Assembly (NCBI RefSeq): GCF_003732225.1
Contig: NZ_MOBJ01000014.1
Location: 248,001 to 312,000, forward strand
DNA from: Pseudomonas brassicacearum
Lineage (GTDB): Bacteria > Pseudomonadota > Gammaproteobacteria > Pseudomonadales > Pseudomonadaceae
Length of the DNA: 64,000 bases
Direction: 5' to 3'
Numbering within the stretch: position 1 is the stretch's first letter; each line of letters opens with the position of its first letter. The notes under the pieces are model-generated. The model was not told where the DNA came from. It saw nothing but the letters and a program-made list of their open reading frames with translations, and searched no databases. The position numbers and the translations under genes were made by a program. Below are positions 9,004-15,712 of this stretch, piece by piece.

Positions 9004-9969
9004 TCAGTCGGTTGCTTGTTGGGCGGCCAGTTCGCGGTCCTGTTTCTCGCTCATCCGGCGGAAATACGTCGAGAGCAACGCCCCGGAAATGTTGTGCCAA
9101 ACGCTGAACAGCGCGCTCGGCACCGCCGCCAGTGGCGAGAAGTGGGCACTGGCCAGCGCCGCGCCCAGACCGGAGTTCTGCATGCCGACTTCCAGCGCTA
9201 GTGATTTACGTTGTGCCAATGGCAGCTTGAACACACGTCCGGTGAAGTAGCCCAGCAGGAAGCCAAAGCTGTTATGCAGCATCACCACGGCCATGATCAG
9301 CAGGCCGGACTCGGCAATCCTGGCCTGACTCGCCGCGACAACGGCAGCGACGATGATCACGATACTCACCACCGATACCAGTGGCAGCACGTCCACCGCA
9401 TGGCGAACCCGATCTCCCAACAAACGCTGGGCGACCACGCCGAGCACGATCGGCAGCAACACCACTTGCAGGATCGACCAGAACAGCTCCATGAACGAGA
9501 CCGGCAACCAGGCCGAGGCCAGCAACCAGATCAGGGCCGGTGTCAGCAACGGGGCGAGCAGGGTGGTCACGGCGGCAATCGCCACTGACAGTGCCAGGTC
9601 ACCGCGGGCCAGCCAAGTCATTACGTTCGACGAGGTGCCGCTCGGGCAGCAACCGACCAGAATCACCCCGACGGCGATTTCTGGCGGCAGGTGAAACGCC
9701 TGGCAGAGCAACCATGCCACACCGGGCATGATCACGAAATGTGCGACTACGCCCAACGCCACGCGCCACGGATGGCGGGCAACTTCAGCGAAGTCTTCAA
9801 GTTTGAGGGTCAGGCCCATGCCGAACATCACCAGGCCCAGCAACGGCACGATCGCACCTTTCAAGCCGATGAACCACGCAGGTTGCAGGAAAGCCACCAC
9901 GGCGAAGATCAAGACCCAGTAAGCGAAGGTGTTGCCGACAAAGCGACTCAGTGCTGCCAGTGCACGCAT
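9004..9969 (-). CDS. BASS family (bile acid:sodium symporter-like) transporter
   Basis: This 321-aa integral membrane protein has about ten helices. It shows the family signatures MFGMGLTLKLEDF (about residue 50) and CCPSGTSSNVMTWLARGD (about residues 107-125), plus EVGMQNSGLGAALA near residue 270, which form the sodium and substrate site. The family imports organic anions such as pantoate and keto-acids; the actual substrate here is unknown. It is a single gene with no evident operon partner. Confidence 0.9.
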   Translation of the reverse strand: MRALAALSRFVGNTFAYWVLIFAVVAFLQPAWFIGLKGAIVPLLGLVMFGMGLTLKLEDFAEVARHPWRVALGVVAHFVIMPGVAWLLCQAFHLPPEIAVGVILVGCCPSGTSSNVMTWLARGDLALSVAIAAVTTLLAPLLTPALIWLLASAWLPVSFMELFWSILQVVLLPIVLGVVAQRLLGDRVRHAVDVLPLVSVVSIVIIVAAVVAASQARIAESGLLIMAVVMLHNSFGFLLGYFTGRVFKLPLAQRKSLALEVGMQNSGLGAALASAHFSPLAAVPSALFSVWHNISGALLSTYFRRMSEKQDRELAAQQATD

Positions 9970-10001
9970 GACCTGTTCCTTATTGTTGAGAGGGGGATGT
10001 G

Positions 10002-10080
10002 AAAAGATCGCAGCCTGCGGCAGCTCCTACGGGAGGAACGCAAAGGTTCTGTAGGAGCTGCCGAAGGCTGCGATCTTTTT
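10002..10080. repeat. REP-type inverted repeat (GTAGGAGCTGCCG family)
   Basis: This is an inverted pair of the same unit as at 2.9 kb, one arm with CCTGCGGCAG and the other with CCGAAGG. It lies between the BASS transporter start and the rdgC stop. Confidence 0.9.
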
Positions 10081-10102
10081 TAACCGACCTGTATCAGACT
10101 GT

Positions 10103-11023
10103 TCAGATCCCTTGCGGAGTCTCTTCGCCGCCCAGTGCCTCAACCAGCGCCGGGAGGAAGTCGCCGAAGGTCAGCATCATCAGTGTGAAGCTGGCATCCA
10201 GTTGGCCGAGGGCTTCGTCGCCACCGTCCTGTTCTGCCTGATCCTGCAGCAGGTCTTCGAACTTCAGGCGCTTGACCACCATCTTGTCGTCGAGGACGAA
10301 AGACAGTTTGTCTTGCCAGGCCAGGGACAGCTGAGTGACCACTTTGCCCGTGCTCAGGTGCAACTGGATTTCTTCGCTGGTCAGGTCCTGACGCTTGCAA
10401 CGGACGATACCGCCGTCTTCGTGGGTATCACGCAGTTCGCACTCATCCAGCACAAAGAAGTCGTCTGCAGCTTTCTGGGTGGTGACCCACTCAGTCATGG
10501 TGGCGGTCGGGGACATTTTTACAGTCAGCGGACGTACCGGCAGCGTGCCAATCACTTCACGCAGAGTGGAAAGCAGGTCTTCGGCGCGTTTCGGGCTGGC
10601 GGAGTTGACCAGGATCAGCCCCTGTTTCGGTGCGATAGCGGCAAAGGTCGACGAGCGACGGATAAAGGCCCGCGGCAGGAACGCCTGGATGATTTCATCC
10701 TTGATCTGATCACGTTCCTTCTTATAGACCTTGCGCATCTGTTCGGCTTCGATCTCTTCGACCTTTTCCTTGACCGCGTCGCGCACGACGCTGCCCGGCA
10801 GAATGCGCTCTTCCTTGCGCGCGGCAATCAGCAGGAAATCTCCGCTGACATGCACCAGAGGTGCATCTTCGCCTTTGCCAAACGGCGCGACGAAACCGTA
10901 GGTGGTCAACTCCTGGCTTGCACATGGGCGCGCCAGTTTGGTGGCCAGTGCAGTTTCCAACGCCTCAGCATCAAAAGGCAGATCTTGGGTCAGGCGATAG
11001 ATAAGCAGGTTTTTGAACCACAT
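10103..11023 (-). CDS. rdgC: Recombination-associated protein RdgC
   Basis: This 306-aa protein matches RdgC over its length: it begins MWFKNLLIYRLTQ, has the PFGKGEDAPLVH stretch and ends with TLMMLTFGDFLPALVEALGGE. RdgC is a ring-forming, nucleoid-associated DNA-binding protein that limits RecA loading. The start is placed at 11021-11023 rather than 24 bases upstream because all family members begin MWFKNL. A monocistronic arrangement is likely. Confidence 0.96.
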   Translation of the reverse strand: MWFKNLLIYRLTQDLPFDAEALETALATKLARPCASQELTTYGFVAPFGKGEDAPLVHVSGDFLLIAARKEERILPGSVVRDAVKEKVEEIEAEQMRKVYKKERDQIKDEIIQAFLPRAFIRRSSTFAAIAPKQGLILVNSASPKRAEDLLSTLREVIGTLPVRPLTVKMSPTATMTEWVTTQKAADDFFVLDECELRDTHEDGGIVRCKRQDLTSEEIQLHLSTGKVVTQLSLAWQDKLSFVLDDKMVVKRLKFEDLLQDQAEQDGGDEALGQLDASFTLMMLTFGDFLPALVEALGGEETPQGI

Positions 11024-11133
11024 GGGGTGAGTCTCTCCTTTATACAAAGGGGGGCATTATTCTCCGCGCAGCGTCATAGGCCAACCCTCAGCTAAGCCTT
11101 TGGAAGGCCTGAAAAAATTATTTTAAAAAGTGC

Positions 11134-11162
11134 TTGCCAGAGGTGGGGCTGCTCCGTAGAAT
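11134..11162 (+). promoter_or_regulatory. Sigma-70 promoter of the tRNA-Val/tRNA-Asp unit
   Basis: A -35 element TTGCCA (11134-11139) and a -10 element TAGAAT (11157-11162) are separated by 17 bases. They are followed by a GC-rich discriminator (GCGCGCC) of the kind seen at growth-rate-controlled stable-RNA promoters. The tRNA begins 22 bases downstream. Confidence 0.75.
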
Positions 11163-11183
11163 GCGCGCCACACCGAACGTGAA

Positions 11184-11259
11184 GGGTGATTAGCTCAGCT
11201 GGGAGAGCGTCTGCCTTACAAGCAGAATGTCGGCGGTTCGATCCCGTCATCACCCACCA
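11184..11259 (+). tRNA. tRNA-Val (anticodon TAC), first copy
   Basis: This is a 76-nt cloverleaf with acceptor GGGTGAT/ATCACCC, anticodon loop CTTACAA, a T-arm GGTTCGATCC and encoded CCA. Confidence 0.97.
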
Positions 11260-11278
11260 TTCGCATTCAGTGTTACGC

Positions 11279-11355
11279 GCAGCGGTAGTTCAGTCGGTTA
11301 GAATACCGGCCTGTCACGCCGGGGGTCGCGGGTTCGAGTCCCGTCCGCTGCGCCA
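11279..11355 (+). tRNA. tRNA-Asp (anticodon GTC), first copy
   Basis: This is a 77-nt cloverleaf with acceptor GCAGCGG/CCGCTGC, discriminator G, anticodon GTC within CTGTCAC, T-arm GGTTCGAGTCC and encoded CCA. Confidence 0.97.
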
Positions 11356-11395
11356 TATTCAGTAACCTGGAACGCTGAACGCCAGGTCACCACAG

Positions 11396-11420
11396 AAAGC
11401 CCGCTAACGCGGGCTTTTTG
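11396..11420 (+). terminator. Rho-independent terminator after first tRNA pair
   Basis: AAAGCCCGC-TAAC-GCGGGCTTT hairpin followed by T residues. Confidence 0.85.
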
Positions 11421-11541
11421 CTGTAAGAGTTCCATGCGAAGTGCACTGTTTCATTGAAATTCAGCTTTTTTAATAATTTTCTTAATTAAATCAGCACGTT
11501 ATGAATTTTTGTGGCACAATGCGCCCCGCAACGAAGGTAAA

Positions 11542-11617
11542 GGGTGATTAGCTCAGCTGGGAGAGCGTCTGCCTTACAAGCAGAATGTCGGCGGTTCGAT
11601 CCCGTCATCACCCACCA
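11542..11617 (+). tRNA. tRNA-Val (anticodon TAC), second copy
   Basis: The sequence is identical to the copy at 11184-11259, offset by 358 bases. It is preceded by an AT-rich stretch (11456-11515) and a GC-rich discriminator, so it probably has its own promoter, although no good -35 is visible. Confidence 0.97.
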
Positions 11618-11636
11618 TTTACTTTCAACGCTACGC

Positions 11637-11713
11637 GCAGCGGTAGTTCAGTCGGTTAGAATACCGGCCTGTCACGCCGGGGGTCGCGGGTTCGAGTCCC
11701 GTCCGCTGCGCCA
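11637..11713 (+). tRNA. tRNA-Asp (anticodon GTC), second copy
   Basis: The sequence is identical to the copy at 11279-11355. It is the last core element before the AT-rich island. Confidence 0.97.
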
Positions 11714-11760
11714 TATTTGCTTCCCTAAGGCCCACTGAACGCCTTGAAGCTACGAGAGAA

Positions 11761-11783
11761 GCGGCCTTGAGCCGCTTTTTTTG
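11761..11783 (+). terminator. Rho-independent terminator after second tRNA pair
   Basis: GCGGC-CTTGA-GCCGC hairpin followed by a run of seven T. Confidence 0.85.
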
Positions 11784-11804
11784 TTTTCTGAATTCCATAA
11801 AAAT

Positions 11805-11828
11805 CCTTCTCCTTCTCCTTCTCCTTCT
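11805..11828 (+). repeat. CCTTCT hexamer tandem repeat (4 copies)
   Basis: Four perfect CCTTCT units lie at the left edge of the island. They sit in a stretch (11784-12345) where I see no convincing gene apart from one very small candidate at 12093-12194. Confidence 0.8.
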
Positions 11829-12092
11829 GCGGTCCGCTGGCAGCGCCTTTTACGACACCTCGCCCATCAGCTTTTGCGTTGGTTCAGCAGAAATGGCGAA
11901 CGCGCCCTAGTGTTTGCGGCGCTGTGCCATCACTCTTCAGATTACTGGCCGAATCAGACTGATAGCTGTTCTTCGCGCAGGACCTGAGATCTATCTTGTT
12001 GAGGTTTAAATACCTTCAGCGCTGAGCTCCGCACAGTAAACGCTCATTGATTTTAAGTAATTGATCAATGCATGAAGGGCAGGAGAGCTGAA

Positions 12093-12194
12093 ATGCCTTT
12101 CCATCGTGTTGGTGCAATCGGTTTTGAGGGGATGGCGATTTTGGATGCCTGCGACCGTAGCTGTGCCCAGTCTTTATTATATGAAGGTTACTGA
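12093..12194 (+). CDS. Candidate 33-aa small ORF with a strong ribosome-binding site
   Basis: ATG at 12093 is preceded by AGGAG at 7-base spacing and the frame encodes 33 residues, starting MPFHRVGAIG and ending SLLYEGY, with two cysteines (DACDRSC). It lies between the tRNAs and luxI in otherwise non-coding DNA. I recognise no family. It could be a small peptide, a decayed gene start or chance; the good ribosome-binding site is the only positive evidence. Confidence 0.3.
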   Translation: MPFHRVGAIGFEGMAILDACDRSCAQSLLYEGY

Positions 12195-12241
12195 GCTACG
12201 TAAGAGCAAGCTCCCCCCGCGCTTGTCAGGCAAGGAAGCGT

Positions 12242-12308
12242 AAAAAGCCCAGGTTGGGGAATATTCATATTCAAGAAACCATGGGGATTCGCCGCGGGGT
12301 TCCTGGGC
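12242..12308 (-). terminator. Possible luxI terminator (minus strand)
   Basis: GCCCAGG (12247-12253) is complementary to CCTGGGC (12302-12308), and five A (T on the minus strand) follow at 12242-12246. The intervening loop is long, so this is only suggestive. Confidence 0.3.
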
Positions 12309-12345
12309 CAGGGATCCAATGCCCTAGCGTGGAGTTAACCGAATG

Positions 12346-12900
12346 CTAAATATCGATTTCCAGCGCAAGAATTTTAAGGTCTTCTGATATTTTCGAAGGC
12401 CCCAATCGACGCACCTTGAATTTCTCCCTGTGCAAGAGCCTTATGATCCCAACAGGTGACACGGTGAGCAACTTCATTGCTCCGTGAGATTTAGCGTATT
12501 TGATGGCTGCCAGCAGAAGCAATAACGCCGTGGAAGAGGAAGGGGCCTGTTGCCGTTTCGTCAAGTGTTGGGAGCGCAGATCCATGGCGGCGAACCTGGA
12601 AAGTTCCCAGACATGCTGTAGTGATGGCGCACTCTGTCCCCCTAGCAAATCAGGAAATACCTGGCTCAGCAGATAAGGTCTTGTAGTTGGTAGCAGTCGA
12701 GCTGTTCCTACGATTTCTCCCGCATCATTCTGGGCCGCCACATAAAGCGTGTCCTCTCTATCAAATTGATCAGTTTCGAGCTGATCAGGGCAATTCAGAG
12801 GCCACCCAAGGTTTTCGACAAAAACTTTATAACGATAGTGTGAAATATCCGTAAGCAGTTCTTTGCCCAGCTCACTACGATTTCCTTTGCGGATCTGCAC
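12346..12900 (-). CDS. LuxI-family acyl-homoserine lactone synthase
   Basis: This roughly 184-aa protein carries the conserved LuxI residues: YRYKVFVENLGW near the N-terminus, D-Q-F-D (LETDQFDREDTLYV), GTARLLPTTRPYLL and the ELSRFA block. It makes an N-acyl-homoserine lactone from SAM and an acyl donor; the acyl chain cannot be read. Two in-frame GTG codons compete. The one at 12898-12900 has GGAAGG eight bases upstream, whereas the one at 12907-12909 has the site directly abutting, so I prefer 12900. It lies downstream of luxR in the same direction with its own lux-box promoter, giving positive autoregulation if LuxR is functional. Confidence 0.92.
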   Translation of the reverse strand: MQIRKGNRSELGKELLTDISHYRYKVFVENLGWPLNCPDQLETDQFDREDTLYVAAQNDAGEIVGTARLLPTTRPYLLSQVFPDLLGGQSAPSLQHVWELSRFAAMDLRSQHLTKRQQAPSSSTALLLLLAAIKYAKSHGAMKLLTVSPVGIIRLLHREKFKVRRLGPSKISEDLKILALEIDI

Positions 12901-12931
12901 GGCAGTCACCTTCCAGTTTGGATAGGCTGCA

Positions 12932-12978
12932 ATTAGAGGGTAAAAGTTTGAGGTCGGTAACTACTAGAATTGGTAGGT
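12932..12978 (-). promoter_or_regulatory. lux box and -10 element upstream of luxI
   Basis: On the minus strand an imperfect palindrome ACCTACC-N7-GTAGTT occupies 12978-12959. It is followed 21 bases later by TCTAAT (12937-12932), a good -10. This matches the classic arrangement in which the lux box replaces the -35 element. The 20-mer agrees with the box at 14617-14636 at 14 of 20 positions, including both outer arms. Confidence 0.8.
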
Positions 12979-13190
12979 ATTACCTAAGGACTGCACTCTG
13001 AAGTCAGTGCTGAAGCGAGAAAGCGAGTGGTTAGGCTTAAGCGCTTTTATTATCGGCACCTGGTACCAACTTGACGTGTAAAAATCACAAGTCGGGACCA
13101 GAGGCTAACCGGAAATGGACGCCCCATCGTGGGGCTGTGATAGATAAAACGCGATGGCGTCCGGACTAATAAATGACAGATGCTGGGTTT

Positions 13191-13899
13191 CTAGTTTAGC
13201 AGCCCCATAGCAAAAGCCTGGACAACAGCGGCTGTTTTATTGGCAGCACTCAATTTAAGAATTGTATTTTTTATATGGAAGTTAACCGTGTTTTCGGAGA
13301 TAGCCAAGAGATAAGATATTTCAGATGATGTTTTGCCGTTGCCGGTCCATTTCAGTACTTCTTTCTCACGGGTCGTGAGCTTTATTTCCGGTGTGTCGGT
13401 AAATCGCTCATTGATGATCTTGGATAAACTTACATGGGCGACACTAACGAGCCAACGCATCCTTATTTCGCTATATTCGATTTCTTTTTTTGAGAGCGCC
13501 TGAGCAGAACGGCTAAGCGTAAGCATCCCACCTACACCGAATGCATCCAGGCTGGATTGTGCCCAACCATGTTTAAGTCCGGCTGATCTCGCTTCCTCCC
13601 ATAGTGCCGGAGTGTTTTTGTAAATGGAGTCTTTCCAGATCAACGGCGCTTGTGAGCTCTTGCAGTGAGCGACAGTAGGGTCTGTGGTTATATAGTTAGC
13701 TGATGCGTATCGGCTTTTCCATCGTGCGGGATAATTATTGAGCATCACCACCTTTTTCTTTTGGGAAAATAATTTGAATGCCATAGGCGCAATATTCAAA
13801 TTCAAGTGCAAGGGCGGCTTTTTTTATTTTATCAAATACGTGCTGTTCAGAGAGTCCTGGGGTTGTTAGTGAAAGTAAGTCATCCTGCCAGCTTTTCAT
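13191..13899 (-). pseudogene. LuxR-family quorum-sensing regulator, split by a +1-base frameshift
   Basis: A start ATG at 13897-13899 with AAGGAA upstream opens a frame beginning MKSWQDDLLSL. This covers the first part of the autoinducer-binding domain (FEYCAYGIQIIFP), then runs out near 13735. The rest of the domain (VVMLNNYPARW...) and the C-terminal LuxR helix-turn-helix (LTTREKEVLKWTGNGKTSSEIS...NTVNFHIKN) continue in the next frame to 13191. Removing one A from the A-run at about 13753-13757 would restore one 235-aa protein of normal LuxR length. This may be a true inactivating mutation, a phase-variable A-run or a sequencing error. Confidence 0.88.
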
Positions 13900-14033
13900 T
13901 CTTATAGTTCCTTTATATAGTGCTGAAATTGCCGTGCTCGAAAAAAGCGCAATCGACAGCAATCTGACAAGTTTTATTACAAATATCAAGGATATAAGTA
14001 TCAATAAAGGTCAGTGAATTAATGAAAAGAGTG

Positions 14034-14059
14034 CACAGCTTAGCTGCTGTGTTTTTTTT
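14034..14059 (+). terminator. Terminator-like hairpin upstream of the biosynthetic operon
   Basis: CACAGC-TTAGCT-GCTGTG is followed by eight T on the plus strand. It overlaps a 21-codon frame starting ATG at 14023 that resembles a signal peptide (MKRVHSLAAVFFLTS). It may insulate the operon from read-through or be the remnant of a gene start. Confidence 0.5.
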
Positions 14060-14580
14060 GACCAGTCAGTGCGATGCTTTATCATAAATTAATTAAGGTC
14101 GACAGGTTTATGCAGTAAAACGTGTGGACTAGACGCGCGGTAAGTGATAGTTGTTTTTGTTTTAATCAGGAAGCGCCCGCGGCGAACCGGCATGCATTTC
14201 CCTGTGTGCTCGGTATTGGTGAAGGGCATTTGTTTCATAGAAAGTCTATAGTTCACCATGCTAAAAGGCTACGCCTTGGGTTAGGCGGGAGCGATTTTTC
14301 TGCGCGGTTGTAGAGTATTGTTTTATATGCGGTAGGCGACGTAATTTCAATAATGCGCTAACTGTTTTTGGCGGGAAGTTTGAAAAGGTATAACGTACAT
14401 GTTCACCCTGCTGCCTCCTAACGCAGCTCATTGGTTAAAAAGTTCTGATCATGATTGTTATGGCCTTTATTGGCCCAGGTCTATAGATGTCTTGTGCTTG
14501 ATCCATCCGCTGTGCTCCTTTGATGTATATAAAGCAGCCTGCTTACCGTCTCGGGCGCTAGGGAGGCCGCGCATGGGAAT
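14060..14580 (+). other. Long leader/intergenic region before the biosynthetic operon
   Basis: The stretch between the divergent luxR and radical SAM genes is about 850 bases (13900-14746). I find no gene that I can support in it. A 62-codon frame at 14399-14587 (starts MFTLLPPNAAHWL) has AAAGG upstream but no recognisable family. Regulatory elements are concentrated at 14581-14662. Confidence 0.4.
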
Positions 14581-14597
14581 TGTCTGACATTCAGACA
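14581..14597. promoter_or_regulatory. Perfect TGTCTGA-CAT-TCAGACA inverted repeat
   Basis: A 7-bp perfect inverted repeat lies 19 bases upstream of the operon lux box. Its placement suggests a site for a second regulator; the identity is unknown. Confidence 0.4.
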
Positions 14598-14616
14598 AAA
14601 AATATCAGAGTGCGCA

Positions 14617-14662
14617 ACCTACCTGATTCGGTAGTTACGGTTGGGGGAACACTCCTTTAGAT
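14617..14662 (+). promoter_or_regulatory. lux box and -10 element of the biosynthetic operon
   Basis: ACCTACC-TGATTCG-GTAGTT at 14617-14636 is an imperfect palindrome. TTAGAT, a weak -10, begins 20 bases after its end, at 14657. The predicted transcript start is near 14668, leaving a leader of about 80 bases before the first gene. Its outer arms are identical to those of the luxI box. Confidence 0.75.
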
Positions 14663-14746
14663 TAGAAAGCTATCAATCGAGCTGAAGCGAAACCCACGAT
14701 TTACGCGGTTGATTTATCGAATCGGGCGCAAATTGAATAAAAGAAG

Positions 14747-15673
14747 GTGGAGCAGGTGATCAAGAAAATACTTGTCAATGTAGAGGCGACACCGTCATGT
14801 CCTGCTTCCTGCAGCATGTGCCCGCGCTCTGTAATCAAGGATTATGGCTTCATCACATTGGAAACGATGGACAAAATTGTTTCTCAGATAGACCCATCCT
14901 ATGTATGGGAGCTGGACCTCGCCGGCAGAGGAGAGCCAACCATACACCCTGAGTTTCATGAACTACTGAAGATGATGCGTAAGTCTGGAGTCTTGACGGA
15001 TGTCACCACTACCGCAGTGACATTCAATCAGAGAAATATTGACGCTTGCGTTGACAATGTGGATGTTATTCGGCTTTCGGTAAGTTCTATTCGCAAGGAG
15101 ATTTTCGACAAAGTACATGTTGGTCTAAATCATGAGAAAATTTGGCGCAACATAGCGGCTCTGGCTGAGGCGGCGGCAGACAAGGTGATTGTTCATTTGA
15201 CCGGTGGCCCGGTCATTTACAGTACGTTGGCCGAAACAGTTGCGCACCTTCGTCTGTTGGGATTCAAGAGAATTTATCTATTCCCATTGTGGAACAGAGG
15301 AGGGGATATCAATGCAAAGCTCGAAGGGGAATATCGAAAAAAATTAGTCAGTGAACTGAATCTTAACCTGTCTGAAAGTGAGTACAAAACAGGAATGGGA
15401 AAAGTTAAGTTTATGTTGAATGCTTTGATGGGGACCTGGGTAAATTCAAATTTTTGCGCTGTCGGTGATGGGAGTCTTAGCATAAGTTATAAAGGGGATA
15501 TTCTTGGATGCTTCCAAGACTTTGGTCATGTTTCCAATATTGGTCATGTGGAAAATGACCGTTTGAAAGAAATTGTCAAGAGTAGGGTAAAGCTACTTGG
15601 GAATATGGATATTTGCAAAGGTTGCAACTCCAGAAAAGCAGTACTGAAATTACCAATGTTTTTGAGCCGGTGA
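14747..15673 (+). CDS. Radical SAM protein with SPASM-like C-terminus
   Basis: This 308-aa enzyme has a CxxxCxxC cluster motif at C18, C22 and C25 (CPASCSMC). Glycine-rich SAM-binding sequence (LAGRGEP, residues about 58-64) follows. A C-terminal part has several cysteines (NFCAVGDG, LGCFQDF, ICKGCN), as in SPASM or twitch domains that hold extra Fe-S clusters. Such enzymes modify peptides or small molecules by radical chemistry; the substrate is unknown. It starts at a GTG (14747; GTG at 14756 is also possible) and is the first gene of the lux-box operon. Composition is clearly more AT-rich than the core genes. Confidence 0.85.
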   Translation: MEQVIKKILVNVEATPSCPASCSMCPRSVIKDYGFITLETMDKIVSQIDPSYVWELDLAGRGEPTIHPEFHELLKMMRKSGVLTDVTTTAVTFNQRNIDACVDNVDVIRLSVSSIRKEIFDKVHVGLNHEKIWRNIAALAEAAADKVIVHLTGGPVIYSTLAETVAHLRLLGFKRIYLFPLWNRGGDINAKLEGEYRKKLVSELNLNLSESEYKTGMGKVKFMLNALMGTWVNSNFCAVGDGSLSISYKGDILGCFQDFGHVSNIGHVENDRLKEIVKSRVKLLGNMDICKGCNSRKAVLKLPMFLSR

Positions 15674-15712
15674 GTTAAAGTTTGCATTCGCTAGGGTAAA
15701 GGGACGTTACAT

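Noticed and set aside
11184..11713. Direct repeat suggesting an att site for the island
   Set aside because: The repeats are whole tRNA genes, present in tandem with their own terminators; no integrase or partial tRNA copy at the right border was seen.
11544..11738. 64-codon frame across the second tRNA pair
   Set aside because: It overlaps two tRNA genes entirely.
14399..14587. 62-codon frame in the operon leader
   Set aside because: Only a weak AAAGG upstream and no family resemblance; kept as unassigned leader.
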